Shown piece after piece: positions 36,343 through 46,766 of a DNA stretch of 64,000 nucleotides. The DNA is taken from contig PNJQ01000001.1 of the NCBI GenBank assembly GCA_013821985.1, positions 108,195 to 172,194 of the forward strand, written 5' to 3'. Position 1 is the first letter of the stretch. Each line of letters begins with the position of its first letter. The notes under the pieces are model-generated. The model was not told the DNA's origin. It searched no databases and was given only the letters and a program-made list of their open reading frames with translations. The translations under genes were made by a program, and so were the position numbers. The DNA is from Opitutus sp. GTDB lineage: Bacteria; Verrucomicrobiota; Verrucomicrobiia; Opitutales; Opitutaceae.

Positions 36343-38271
36343 CTACTGGGGAGATTTCACGGTGACGTAGAGCGCGGAGCAACCAAAACAGCCCATGAAA
36401 GCCGCCTGTCCGCCGTCGCTCCATTCCAGCGCGGCCCGCCGCACGCCGTCGCGCCGGAGGAGTTTCCGGCCGTCGAGAAAATGGCGCAGCAGCACCGGGG
36501 TGCGCTCCGGCAAACTGGCCGACAACTGGGCGAGATCCGCGCCGAGCGTCGTGGCCGAAGCCGGATCGATCACCACCATCGTGGGCCGGACGTCGCGCCA
36601 GCGTTGAAAAAACTCCGCGAGCGAGCCCTGGAAGAGATGGCAGAGGTGGCCCACTTCGTGGGCGAGTAATGCTTCACGCGTGCGGGCGAGCGCGTCCGGA
36701 TCCGTCGTCACGCCAAAATACTGCGGTGCGACCGTGCGGGCGGGATTCGCGCGCGCGCCGCGCAGGGCCGTCACGGCCGCCCGGCCGCCGAGCGAACCGA
36801 GCTCGAGGATCACGTCGCCGGCTTCGTAGCCCATCTCGTGAAACTTGAGCACCTCGCCCGGAGTGTGCGCGCCGGGCAACGCCGCGGTGGGGCCGGCAAT
36901 TTCTTCCGTGGTCAACGGCGCGGCTCCGCTGCGCTCCGGCCAGGAGGGACGGTGCCGCTCGAGCGAGCGCAAGTCCTCGGCCTCGTTTTGCGGGTAGGCC
37001 AGCACGGCGGGGCGGGGACCGAGGCCCGCGGATTTTTCCCCGCGAAAAAATCGCGCCCAGCGCGCGGCGTGTGCCGGCAGGGAAAAGCGCAGCACGGCGT
37101 GTTCCCGCGCGGCTTGGCCGGTGCTCTTGAGCAGCGCGGAGTCGCGCAGGAAATCCCGCAGCGCGGCGGTGGCGGCAGCGACGTCGCCGATCGGCACCAG
37201 CCGGCCGGTGATCTCGTGGCGCACGATTTCGACCACGCCGCCCGCTTGGAATGCCACGACGGGGAGCCCGCAAAGCTGGGCTTCCATCACGGTTTGTCCG
37301 AAGGCCTCTTCGGTTGCGGTGCCGAGAAAGATATCCGCCGCCTGATAAATCAGCGCGAGGCGGTCCGCCCGTAGGTGATAGCCGAGACCGATGAGGCCGG
37401 GGACTTCCTGCGCGTTGTGACCGAACGCGGCGAAGTGAACCTCGTTGCCCATCGCCGCGACAATCTCGCGCAGGTAGCGGCCGCCTTTGCGCTCCTCTTG
37501 AAAATTCACGGCTGCGCAGAGGACGATCGGGCGGTCGAGGGGCAGGCCGAGTTCCTTCCGCGCTACGAGCTTGTCGCCGGGGCAAAACACCCGTTCATCG
37601 GCGCCGAGTTCGAGTGGTTCGACGCTGTGGGCGGCGGGCAATGCCGTGCGGAACATTTGCTGGTTCCACCGGCTGTTGGCGATGACCTCGAGTCCGTGAG
37701 GGCCGCCGAAAATTTCGCGTCGGACGCGCCACGCCGGGCCGATGCGCGCGGGTTCGAGCGCAGGATAGTGCGTGGCGGTCGGGCACGTGTGATCGCAGCC
37801 GGTCAGGTAGAGCTGACAGTGGCCGGGATACGCGCAGCGTCCGGTGAAAAGATAGGCGTCGTGCAGAAACGCCGCGACGCGGCAGCCGATCGCGGAGAGC
37901 GCGGGCAGCAGTTGAAATGGCCAGCGGGCCGCGTGGAGGTTGCCTACGATGACAACTTCCGGATCGAAGCGCGCCACTTCCGCGAGGAGCCCGGCGATGA
38001 CGGCATCGTCGGCCAATTTTTTTCCCCCTTCCAAATGGTCGACATCACGAATGCCCAGCCAGAGATCCGGATCGAACGGGCGCGTCGCGACGGCTTCGAG
38101 GGGAATGTCGCCCGGCGCCCAAGCCAGCACGCCTGCCTCGATGCCGAGGCTGAGGACCGCCTCGACTTGGCGCGCCTGCGCGATTCCGGCTCCGTATTGA
38201 AAGCTGACATCGTTCAGGAACAGCACCCGCTTGGGTAGATCGGGGGAGATGCGTTTGTCGGTGGAAGACAT
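36343..38271 (-). CDS. GT4-like glycosyltransferase with C-terminal methyltransferase-like domain
   Basis: VLFLNDVSFQYGAGIAQARQVEAVL...GLGYHLRADRLALIYQAADIFLGTATEEAFGQTVMEAQLCGLPVVAFQAGGVVEIV; C-terminus GDVILELGSLGGRAAVTALRG...FFQRWRDVRPTMVVIDPASATTL. Confidence 0.8.
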   Translation of the reverse strand: MSSTDKRISPDLPKRVLFLNDVSFQYGAGIAQARQVEAVLSLGIEAGVLAWAPGDIPLEAVATRPFDPDLWLGIRDVDHLEGGKKLADDAVIAGLLAEVARFDPEVVIVGNLHAARWPFQLLPALSAIGCRVAAFLHDAYLFTGRCAYPGHCQLYLTGCDHTCPTATHYPALEPARIGPAWRVRREIFGGPHGLEVIANSRWNQQMFRTALPAAHSVEPLELGADERVFCPGDKLVARKELGLPLDRPIVLCAAVNFQEERKGGRYLREIVAAMGNEVHFAAFGHNAQEVPGLIGLGYHLRADRLALIYQAADIFLGTATEEAFGQTVMEAQLCGLPVVAFQAGGVVEIVRHEITGRLVPIGDVAAATAALRDFLRDSALLKSTGQAAREHAVLRFSLPAHAARWARFFRGEKSAGLGPRPAVLAYPQNEAEDLRSLERHRPSWPERSGAAPLTTEEIAGPTAALPGAHTPGEVLKFHEMGYEAGDVILELGSLGGRAAVTALRGARANPARTVAPQYFGVTTDPDALARTREALLAHEVGHLCHLFQGSLAEFFQRWRDVRPTMVVIDPASATTLGADLAQLSASLPERTPVLLRHFLDGRKLLRRDGVRRAALEWSDGGQAAFMGCFGCSALYVTVKSPQ

Positions 38272-38275
38272 CGGC

Positions 38276-39271
38276 TCAGGCGGGATCCGACTGCTTGCGG
38301 AAAACGAAGACGCCGGTCACCGCGGGGCCGACGTGGCTGCGATGGCATTCTTCAATGAACTTCAGTTGGGTGCGGAGGTGCGTGCGGATGAGGGCCATGA
38401 ATTCGGCGTCGAATTGCATGCAAAATTCCAGGTAGTTGAGAAAAAACGTGCTGAAGCCTTCCCAGTCCGGCGCGTGCGGCGGCGCAAAATCGCTGAACGT
38501 CGCGTTGGTGAAATACCGCAAGCGCAGACCGTGGCGTTCGCCGAGATCGCCGAGCTCCGTCGGCGAGAAGAGGTGTTTGTCCTCGGCGTTGTTCTTCACC
38601 AGATCGCGCCGGCAGTAGAACTTGATCGTCTCGGTGAACGCCTGCAGCTGGCGTTCCCATTCCGGACGCAGTGTGACTCCGGCGGCCTGCAAGGTCGGGG
38701 CGATCGACTGGCTGACGGCCGCCATCAAAAGGTAACCGCTCTCGACCGGCTCGGCGCCGAGCGCGATCGCGCCGTTGGGGCGCAGCGTGCGGGCGCACGC
38801 GGCGATGAATTCCTCCACGTGCAGGATGTGGTGGAGCGTCGAGCGCATCGCGATCAACGAGAACATGCCGGCGGGAAGTTCCCCGAGATCGTCCGCGTTC
38901 AGCAGCGCGTAATGCAATTTCGCCGGACCGACCCGCGGCGGCGGCAGTTGACTGCTCGTGAGTCGGAGGAAAGTGGGCGACGGATCGGTGATGACGAAAT
39001 CGGATCCCGGATAATGGTGCGCGATGCCGAAGGTCAGCCGGCCGGTGCCGCAGCCGATCTCCAGCGCCGGACCGGTGGTATCGATTCCCTGTTGCTCAAG
39101 CAGGGCGCAGAGCCCCTGGCCCTCTTCGGGATCGGGCGCGCTGATGCCGTATTGGGAATCGTATTGATCCTCGGCGTGCGCGTAAGGGCGCTCCGGCGAA
39201 ATGCGCAGCATCCCACGCCATTGCGGGAGTGAGTCGAGCCACTGGTTGAACGATTCGGCGGCAGGCGGCAT
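38276..39271 (-). CDS. Class I SAM-dependent methyltransferase
   Basis: GPALEIGCGTGRLTFGIAHHYPGSDFVITDPSPTFLRLTSSQL...SLIAMRSTLHHILHVEEFIAACARTLRPNGAIALGAEP. Confidence 0.88.
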   Translation of the reverse strand: MPPAAESFNQWLDSLPQWRGMLRISPERPYAHAEDQYDSQYGISAPDPEEGQGLCALLEQQGIDTTGPALEIGCGTGRLTFGIAHHYPGSDFVITDPSPTFLRLTSSQLPPPRVGPAKLHYALLNADDLGELPAGMFSLIAMRSTLHHILHVEEFIAACARTLRPNGAIALGAEPVESGYLLMAAVSQSIAPTLQAAGVTLRPEWERQLQAFTETIKFYCRRDLVKNNAEDKHLFSPTELGDLGERHGLRLRYFTNATFSDFAPPHAPDWEGFSTFFLNYLEFCMQFDAEFMALIRTHLRTQLKFIEECHRSHVGPAVTGVFVFRKQSDPA

Positions 39272-39279
39272 GGCGATGG

Positions 39280-42027
39280 TCAGGCTTGAGCGCGGTGGGC
39301 GGAGTTGAGCGCCGTGAGTTCAGGCAGGTAGGGCACGTGATCCCCGCCGGTCTTTTGTTTTCCGTGTTCGCGGAACAAGGCGAGGATCTCCGGCACCGCC
39401 AAAATCCGCGCACCGGCGCGTGCCATGCGGACCCACAGATCGTAATCCATGCTGAAATAAAGATCCTCGCGCAGCTTTCCCCCGCTGCGCTGGAAAATCT
39501 CGCGCGTGAAAAAAACTTCCGGTTGGTGGAAGAAATCGCCCTGCAGCCAGCTGCCCTCGAGATCGAGGAGATCCTTGAGCGGCAACGGCACAATCCGGCC
39601 GAGCGGCAGGGCGCACTGATGGACGTGCCGCGGTTGAATCTGCTGATCCACGACGCGCGCGCAGCGGCCGACGATCAGATCCGTGGCGTGCAGCAGAAAA
39701 TGCTGTCCGACGGTGAACAAGCTGCCGGGCGCGAGGCGGTCGTCGCTGTTCAGCCACGTCATCACCGTGCCGGTCGCGCGTTGGAATCCCTTGTTCAGCG
39801 CCTCGGATTGGCCGCCATCCTTCTCGCTCACCCACCAGCTCAGGCGAGGGGCATAACGCTGGATGATCTCCACGGAGCCGTCGGTCGATCCGCCGTCCAC
39901 GACGATGTATTCGAGGTTCGGATAATTCTGATCGAGCACCGAGCGCAGCGTCTGTTCCAGATACGCGGCTTGGTTGAAGCTCACGGTGACGACCGTGATT
40001 TTCGGCCACTCGCCGGCTTGAGCCGGACGCGCGGGATAAAGATCCTCCACCCGGGTTCTGGGCCAGACGGCGCGCACCTGGCAGGTCGGCAGCAGCGGTC
40101 CGCGCCACACCGCAGGCGGTCGCAGACACAGCAGCGAACCGTCGCTGAAGTGCAGCTGCGATTTCTCCGGCGGCAGCCAGTTCGGTTGCGGGTCGGCGCC
40201 GCTGATCAGCACGCGGTGATGAATCTGCATCCGGCCCACGAGCGTCGGCAGGACCTCGGTCGCGTCGGAGGCGTCGAAGGCGACCGCGTCGAAGTCGGCT
40301 AGCCCAGACGAATAGCTTTTCGAACCCGAGTCACGCGACTCGCGCAACCCGAACAACAGATAATGCTCCCAACCGCTGCGCAATGCCCCGGCTTCAACGG
40401 CACCGCCGACATCAGGGTTGGCTTCCAAATAGGCGCGCTCGTTGAAAAACGAATCGATGCCGGCGAGCCAGTCGAGGAGCGATTCCTCCCAGAAATGGAC
40501 GGCGCCGGGGTGGCGTTTTGCGAGCTCCGGCGGACGGCCGAACACCTGCACCACCGCGCCGACGCCCGCCAGCCACGCGATCTGCGGCAACAGGCGTGGG
40601 TGATAGCGGGCGAACGCGATTTTCCGGATGTGACGGCCGTGCGGAAGAAATTCCGCCAACTGACGCTGCGGATCGACCGGAGCCGGCGGCGTCGCCTGAG
40701 CCAGCAGACGTTGCTCGGCCGACTGGAGGCGCTCGGAAAGGGACGCGAGGCGCGCGTCGCGTTCCTGCCCGACCGTGACATGCGCCGCGATCTCCGCCTC
40801 CAGCGATTTCAGGTAGGCGACGTTGCGCTCCAAGTCGGTGTAGGCCTCGTGAAGCTTCGCCTGGTAGAATGAAATCGATTTCAGGCGCTCGGCCCGATCT
40901 TCCTCGATCAGGCGCAGGCGCTCGGCCGATTCCTGCACGAGCGCGCGGGCTTCCACTTCGCGGTCGAAGGTGCGGCGCACTTTTTCGCGCGCGTCGATCG
41001 TGGCTTGGCGTGCTTCATCGATCGCGGCTTTGGCCGCGCGTTGATTCGCGGCCAGCGCCGCGACGAAGTTTTTGCGATCTTTCTCCGCGCTCTGCAGCCG
41101 CGCGGCCAGCGCCGTCAGCGCCTGATTCAATCGGGCTTCGCTGGCGGAGGCGGGAGGGATCAAGTCGGGCGTCTCGCCTTTTGCGCCGTCGAACTGCGCG
41201 AGCAACTGCAGGTAAGGCCGGTAGATTTTCTCGCGGAGCGTCGGCGGAGGAAACGCCGCGAAGGGCCGCGTGCCGGCGTCGTAGAGTTGGCCGCCCAACG
41301 AGATGAGGTCGCCGAACTGGTAGACGAAAAGGGGGACGCCCTCGATCTGCGGAGCGTCCGCTCCCGCGATGCCGGCGTCCACCGCCTGCGCGGGATCCAC
41401 GCTGGCGCCGCGCTCGCCGATCACCCCGGCAAACGGAAATTCCTGCGGCCAGCGGTCGAGGTATTTTCGATTGCTGAAGCGCGTGGGTTCGAGAATTTCG
41501 AAACACCAGGCCGCGCAATCTTCGCTCCAGCGTGTCAGGCACGTCTGGCCTTGGTCGTCGTTCCGGAATGCCACGAAGCGAGTGGTGAATTTGCCGTATT
41601 CCTCGAGGGCGAGATGCGTAGCCGGCAGCGCGCGGCGAACGAGGGCGACCGACGCGGTGGGCAGCGCCGCGAACAACTCCGTCAACGGTCGATAAACGAA
41701 GGCGCTCGGATCGAGGTAAGTGAGCCATTTTCCCGCCGACAACGTTGGCAGCACGTGCCGCAGGAGCCACGGGAGCAGGGTGGCATGGAATTCCGCCGCG
41801 GTGCGATCGGACTGCGTGCGCTTTAGCTGCGGAAATGCCCGCAGCAACTCGGGCAGCGCGATCACCTCGGTCCGCGCCAGTTGGGCGCTCCGCAATTGCT
41901 CCTGCGCGTCGTCGTCAGTCGCGAGCACGACGAGCGAAAACTCCCCGGCGTGCATCGTGAGCGAGTGATGCAGGGCTTTAAGCCGGGGAAGCCGGTCGGA
42001 ATCGAGGAGAGTGCAGAAATTACGCAT
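39280..42027 (-). CDS. Large GT2 protein: N-terminal putative GT-A-like segment, coiled coil, NPDV module, C-terminal GT2
   Basis: [23 protein letters not shown]...[14 protein letters not shown]; coiled coil [97 protein letters not shown]. Confidence 0.85.
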   Translation of the reverse strand: MRNFCTLLDSDRLPRLKALHHSLTMHAGEFSLVVLATDDDAQEQLRSAQLARTEVIALPELLRAFPQLKRTQSDRTAAEFHATLLPWLLRHVLPTLSAGKWLTYLDPSAFVYRPLTELFAALPTASVALVRRALPATHLALEEYGKFTTRFVAFRNDDQGQTCLTRWSEDCAAWCFEILEPTRFSNRKYLDRWPQEFPFAGVIGERGASVDPAQAVDAGIAGADAPQIEGVPLFVYQFGDLISLGGQLYDAGTRPFAAFPPPTLREKIYRPYLQLLAQFDGAKGETPDLIPPASASEARLNQALTALAARLQSAEKDRKNFVAALAANQRAAKAAIDEARQATIDAREKVRRTFDREVEARALVQESAERLRLIEEDRAERLKSISFYQAKLHEAYTDLERNVAYLKSLEAEIAAHVTVGQERDARLASLSERLQSAEQRLLAQATPPAPVDPQRQLAEFLPHGRHIRKIAFARYHPRLLPQIAWLAGVGAVVQVFGRPPELAKRHPGAVHFWEESLLDWLAGIDSFFNERAYLEANPDVGGAVEAGALRSGWEHYLLFGLRESRDSGSKSYSSGLADFDAVAFDASDATEVLPTLVGRMQIHHRVLISGADPQPNWLPPEKSQLHFSDGSLLCLRPPAVWRGPLLPTCQVRAVWPRTRVEDLYPARPAQAGEWPKITVVTVSFNQAAYLEQTLRSVLDQNYPNLEYIVVDGGSTDGSVEIIQRYAPRLSWWVSEKDGGQSEALNKGFQRATGTVMTWLNSDDRLAPGSLFTVGQHFLLHATDLIVGRCARVVDQQIQPRHVHQCALPLGRIVPLPLKDLLDLEGSWLQGDFFHQPEVFFTREIFQRSGGKLREDLYFSMDYDLWVRMARAGARILAVPEILALFREHGKQKTGGDHVPYLPELTALNSAHRAQA

Positions 42028-42153
42028 GCCGGAGCGGGAGCTGCTGATCAGGTGAAGTTCGGCGCGGCGGGACGGAAATATTGCGGCCGCCGGGCGGAAA
42101 AACCTGAAGATGGCAACGATTTGGGCCCGACAATGCCAGCTGAAACTGCCCCC

Positions 42154-43797
42154 TCAACCGGTCGTGGGCGGCGGTTGTGCCGCCGCGGTTTGCAGCCGGG
42201 CAATTTCGGCGTTCAGCTGCGCGATGATCTGGTCCTTGTCCGCGCTGACTTTGACGTGCTCGGCAATCTCCTCGTGGAGTCGACCGATGTAAGCGACATT
42301 GTGTTCGTGGTCTGAATACGCGGATTTCAGTTTGTCTTGATAGAACGTAATGGAGGCGAGGCGATCATCGCGGTCTTTTTCGACCTTCCGGAGATATTCG
42401 ATTGTTTGTGCCAGTGCGTCCTGCCCTGCAAGAATGGCCGCCAGACGATCATCCCGGTCTTTCTCCACCTCGCGAAGGTAGAATTCGGCCTGCTCGAGGG
42501 CACTCCTCGACTCCTCCAACTGTTTGTTCAGTCGGCCGGTGTGTCGTTTCTGCCACAAAGTGAGGAGTTCGAGATTGAATTCGGGACGCAGCGCGCTGAC
42601 GGGCCGATCCTCACGAGTTTCGTAAGGTTGGGGATGCAGGGCTTGACTGCCAAGGCGCCCAGGGAGCAACGGCTCGTCGGGAAGATCGAATTCAGCGAGA
42701 CCCCAGGTGGGCCCGTTCAGCGCCGCAGGCAGCTCGCCAAGTCGCATTGACTCGAGCAACGCGTTAACGACCGACCAGTCAGGACTGGGAATGCCGCGCT
42801 CACGGAGGCGTTCGAAGAGCTTCGTTTCTCCTTCAGGTGTCCAACCGGAGCCGAGGCTGTGCTCGATATGGAAGCACACACAGGGAGGGAGGAGCGCGAT
42901 TTCCTCATAGCCGGCATAATGCGCGGCTCCAAGGCCAAGGCTGTCGATATTGAACGAGTAAGAGGCGAATTCCGCATAGCCCGTAATCGCCTCCCACCCT
43001 GCGCGGGGAAGGAGCGTGAAATCGCCGCATGCGTTGGTGTGTAGGTCGTCGATGGGTGCGGGACCCTGCGCGCACAGGGCCAATTCGCCATTTTCGGTCG
43101 TCAACTTAAAGTGGTCGAGTGCGGCGCAATCGTTGGGTTCTCCATGGCATCGGCGGGCAAATATCTCGGTTCCGTAGAACTTGGCTATCAGGGCGCGTAA
43201 GCCAAGCCGCCGGTTTGCTCGCACGGGATTGATCCAGGCGTATTCGAGCGTCTGCTCCACCGAATAGGAAAGCGGTATATCCCGGTGAATATCGTAACGA
43301 TCGACCCGTAGCATGCGGCGATGGTCAAGATTACGGCATGCGATGAACCGGATCAGTTCGTCGGAGAAAACGATGTCGATATTCGTGGCGAGAATGAAAT
43401 CTCCTTTCGCGCGGCGAATGCCGACGTTCTTGGCGATCATCTGGAAAAACGGCAGGCGATCGGCGTGCGCAAAGCGGTCGTGCAAAACCGCCGGCACCGT
43501 TACTACGCGGCCTCGGCAATAGGTGGAGTTCGCCGGCAGCTGAAGCACTCCGGCCAACCCGGGGCGACCTGGCACGGGGTTCCAATCCACCAGGATCAAC
43601 TCCGCGGGCAGTTGGTATTTTTCGCACTGCTGCGCGAAGCAGTTGATAAAAATCTGCGTGCGCGTCAGAGGATCGCCTCCGTGATCGTCGTTCCGTGACG
43701 CGGCGACCACGGACAGGTAAGGGGACGGAATGGCCTGGCTCGGACGGGTCATTTGCTGCATCAAAACGCCGGCTTCTCCTGCTTGTAAAGCTTGCAT
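42154..43797 (-). CDS. Glycosyltransferase-like protein (GT-A type) with C-terminal coiled coil
   Basis: PYLSVVAASRNDDHGGDPLTRTQIFINCFAQQCEKYQLPAELILVDWNP...GDFILATNIDIVFSDELI; C-terminal EKDRDDRLASITFYQDKLKSAYSDHEHNVAYIGRLHEEIAEHV. Confidence 0.72.
   Translation of the reverse strand: MQALQAGEAGVLMQQMTRPSQAIPSPYLSVVAASRNDDHGGDPLTRTQIFINCFAQQCEKYQLPAELILVDWNPVPGRPGLAGVLQLPANSTYCRGRVVTVPAVLHDRFAHADRLPFFQMIAKNVGIRRAKGDFILATNIDIVFSDELIRFIACRNLDHRRMLRVDRYDIHRDIPLSYSVEQTLEYAWINPVRANRRLGLRALIAKFYGTEIFARRCHGEPNDCAALDHFKLTTENGELALCAQGPAPIDDLHTNACGDFTLLPRAGWEAITGYAEFASYSFNIDSLGLGAAHYAGYEEIALLPPCVCFHIEHSLGSGWTPEGETKLFERLRERGIPSPDWSVVNALLESMRLGELPAALNGPTWGLAEFDLPDEPLLPGRLGSQALHPQPYETREDRPVSALRPEFNLELLTLWQKRHTGRLNKQLEESRSALEQAEFYLREVEKDRDDRLAAILAGQDALAQTIEYLRKVEKDRDDRLASITFYQDKLKSAYSDHEHNVAYIGRLHEEIAEHVKVSADKDQIIAQLNAEIARLQTAAAQPPPTTG
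42340..42490 (-). repeat. 28-aa (84-nt, four-heptad) internal coiled-coil repeat, two copies
   Basis: YLREVEKDRDDRLAAI and YLRKVEKDRDDRLASI spaced exactly 28 residues apart in the 42154-43797 product. Confidence 0.6.
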
Positions 43798-44132
43798 GCA
43801 AAGCGGCTCCTAGAACCGCCCGGGACAGGTTGATTCCTCTACCGTCTCCATCCTACGAACTTCGCATTGGGCGCTCGCGCCCGAGCCGCAGCCGCGGTAG
43901 TGATGGGCATCAACTCCTTCAGCGGTGCGGTCGGGTCCATAAGGGATGGCCTCACGTTTTCAGTCCCGTCCGCCCGAGGCATGCTTCCGTGCTGCGAATC
44001 TGACGATTCACGTGACGGGTGCACAACCCATCCGGGGCGGAGAATACCTGGCTGTAGTTAGCGTCTTTGCCGTGTGGGCAAAATCGGCTGATAGTCGTTT
44101 GCCGAACCGACGTTGTTCGGGAGCGAACTCCG

Positions 44133-45500
44133 TCAGGGCGAGGCCCACAATGCCTTCAGTTGGCCATCGATTTCACTGGAGGTGCAGATGCCGATCGGTA
44201 GGTAGCGGATCCTTGGGTCACGGGCGAGGGGCTTGAGGGCGCGCCAAAAATCGACAACTGTAATTTGAGTTTTGCCTTTGAGCAGCTGCTCCGGAGTCAA
44301 GGCCAAGTAGGGTTTGTCGGTGGTGGTGACAAGCACAACGTCGGCATCGCGAAGCGCCTCATCGAGGTTGTCGGTGACGAGTGCGCTCATCTTTAAGGCG
44401 GTCTCCGCGTAAGGCGCGGCGAGCGCATCGTGGCCGACCACGCGGTAGCCTGCTTCAGAGAGGGCGCGACACAGGTAAACGCCTGGCGACTCCTCAATCA
44501 CGTGCGAGAGGGGCTTGTAGGCGAGGCCGAGCACGGCGACGTTGGCCCCGCGTGGCAGATGGGGCTGCAATTTTTCGACATAGCGGCGCGAGAGACCGCG
44601 GTTGTAGTCGTCGTTGGTCTTGAGGAGACGGCTGTCAACGCCGAGTTGATCGCCCATGAAGTTGAGTGCGACGTTGTCGCGCGGGAAGCACGGGCCGCCG
44701 AACCCGAAGCCGCCGGTCAGATACTTTCGGCCGATGCGTTTATCCATCCCGAGCGCGTCACTCACGACATCGACGTCTCCGCCCGGCACCTTCTCGCAAA
44801 ATTCCGCCAGCATGTTGGCGAATGAGATTTTCATCGTCACAAAGCTATTCACCGAGATTTTGGCGATCTCGGCGTTTTCCAGGCTCATGCGTTTTACAGG
44901 CGCGTTGTTCTGCGAGACGCGGTGATGAATTTCCTCGAGGGCGTCGCCGGAACGCGGGTCGAACTCTCCGAGCAGGTAGAAATCCGGGTTAAGGAAATCC
45001 CGAATGACGGACCCAAGCGCGATGAACTCCGGGTTGTAGCAGAGGCCGAAGTCCGGGCCGCACTTCTTGCCTGATTCCGCTTCAAGAATGGGCAACAATC
45101 CATGGCGCGTCGCACCCGGCAGCACCGTGCTGGTGAGCACGATGACATGATAACGATTTTTCTTTTTCAGAGCCTGCCCCAGGGACTTGAACGCGTAGCG
45201 GGCGTATTGCAGGGAAAAGGCGCCTCGCTCGTCGCTCGGAGTCGGCACGATGACGAAACTGATGTCGCTATTCTCGACGGCGTCGTGGACGTCGAGTGTC
45301 GCGCGGATGCGGGGCTGGTGGGCCGCGATCATGTCGCCGAGATTTGTCTCTTGGACCGGTTCGCGGCCAGAGTTGATCGCATCGACAGCGTTTTTGTTTA
45401 CGTCGACGCCGATGACGTTCAGTCCGCGCGAGGCCATGCCCGCGAGCATGCTGGCGCCGAGTTTGCCGAGTCCGATGATGGAGACGTTTTGGATGCTCAT
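44133..45500 (-). CDS. UDP-glucose/GDP-mannose 6-dehydrogenase-family protein (catalytic Cys intact)
   Basis: VSIIGLGKLGASMLAGMASRGLNVIGVDVNKNAVDAINSG...YNPEFIALGSVIRDFLNPDFYLLGE...GGFGFGGPCFPRDNVAL. Confidence 0.9.
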   Translation of the reverse strand: MSIQNVSIIGLGKLGASMLAGMASRGLNVIGVDVNKNAVDAINSGREPVQETNLGDMIAAHQPRIRATLDVHDAVENSDISFVIVPTPSDERGAFSLQYARYAFKSLGQALKKKNRYHVIVLTSTVLPGATRHGLLPILEAESGKKCGPDFGLCYNPEFIALGSVIRDFLNPDFYLLGEFDPRSGDALEEIHHRVSQNNAPVKRMSLENAEIAKISVNSFVTMKISFANMLAEFCEKVPGGDVDVVSDALGMDKRIGRKYLTGGFGFGGPCFPRDNVALNFMGDQLGVDSRLLKTNDDYNRGLSRRYVEKLQPHLPRGANVAVLGLAYKPLSHVIEESPGVYLCRALSEAGYRVVGHDALAAPYAETALKMSALVTDNLDEALRDADVVLVTTTDKPYLALTPEQLLKGKTQITVVDFWRALKPLARDPRIRYLPIGICTSSEIDGQLKALWASP

Positions 45501-45521
45501 GAAACAAAAGGGTGGGAAGAC

Positions 45522-46565
45522 TCAGGGGACCCACCGGTCGGGATAAAACGAGGTTGGGTCCTCGCGGAACTGCCGGAGGTATTCGTGATATGAGTTCAGC
45601 GAAGGTTTCACTTCGTTGGCAAGGAGGTGCAACAAAGGTTCTGCCGCCGCCACGTCCGCCAGGCTTGCGCTGTGATCGCGGAGGAGTTCGGCTGCATGGT
45701 CGGGCAATCCGAAAAGCGAAAACAGGCAACTGAGCTTTAATAGTTTTATCGCGTCAAGGGGCACAGCGGTCTCGGGGACTGCGTCCCAGCTGCAGGGGTC
45801 GCGGAGGTAGATCGCGTCACCTTGGAACGGGCGGCCCCGCACGGTTTGGGCTGGAATATTCCATTGGTAAGGCTGCGGAAGAGCGGCGGTCGAATACCGT
45901 CGCACACTCAGGTCAAAAAGTTCGAACCCCCATTCACGCATTAATCGATCGGTGTTATGGAACGTGTGATCCATTGGAGACGCCGAGCCATAAAAATTTA
46001 CCTCCAAGGCAAGTCCGAGTACCGGCGAACTTTTGATGGTTCGTTCCGCTGACAACAGTGCGTCGAGATCATAGCCGTCGATGTCGATTTTAATAAAATC
46101 GACTTCCGAGAAACCGGCGGCGTCAACAATCGAGTCGATGGTGCGGGGAGTGGGATCCGCCGGAAGCGAAGCTCGATCCCAATCATTGAGGAGCGGTAGA
46201 GCTTGGTTCGCTTGCGTGCGCTCACGTAAAATATCTGCGCCCGCCGGTGCGCTGAGGCGCGGCCAAGGATTGCGTTCTGTCGGCGGGCGTTGACCGCGTG
46301 CCGCGACGAATGGATGATCGGGGGGAAGTCCGACAAATGCGCGGGTATAGGACACGGCGGAATTTGTCTCTGCCGCGGCGAGGCGATCGCATTCCGCTCC
46401 GACTGGATCGATGCCGACTGCGCGAAGGCTCGGTTCGAATCTGCGCCAAAAACCGGCAATGCCACCGCTACATCCGGCGTCGATTAAGGTGAATGGGCGT
46501 CGCGCAAAACAGCCGCGTTCCACCAAACATTGCACGAGTCGGCCGAACTGTAGGGTCTGTTCCAC
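45522..46565 (-). CDS. FkbM-like methyltransferase
   Basis: FTLIDAGCSGGIAGFWRRFEPSLRAVGIDP...VDFIKIDIDGYDLDALLSAERTIKSSPVLGLALEVNF. Confidence 0.75.
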   Translation of the reverse strand: MEQTLQFGRLVQCLVERGCFARRPFTLIDAGCSGGIAGFWRRFEPSLRAVGIDPVGAECDRLAAAETNSAVSYTRAFVGLPPDHPFVAARGQRPPTERNPWPRLSAPAGADILRERTQANQALPLLNDWDRASLPADPTPRTIDSIVDAAGFSEVDFIKIDIDGYDLDALLSAERTIKSSPVLGLALEVNFYGSASPMDHTFHNTDRLMREWGFELFDLSVRRYSTAALPQPYQWNIPAQTVRGRPFQGDAIYLRDPCSWDAVPETAVPLDAIKLLKLSCLFSLFGLPDHAAELLRDHSASLADVAAAEPLLHLLANEVKPSLNSYHEYLRQFREDPTSFYPDRWVP

Positions 46566-46766
46566 GTCACTCCCCTAATGGAGCAAGGGCGCGCCAGTCC
46601 ACAGAGACTTTTCGCCCAAGTGGCGGACGCGCGAAGGAAGTGGGGCAAATCAGTTGCGGCGGGGACATGACGAAGGCGGTGCGTCCGAGGTGGATTGGCT
46701 GGAGCTGGGGCGGACGACAAAGCTTCGGTGAGAGCAATCTCCGCCCGGATTTCAGCAAACGAATTG

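Noticed and set aside
43839-44024. 61-aa minus ORF in the 335-bp spacer
   Set aside because: No RBS, no homology cues, overlapping ORFs on both strands; insufficient support.
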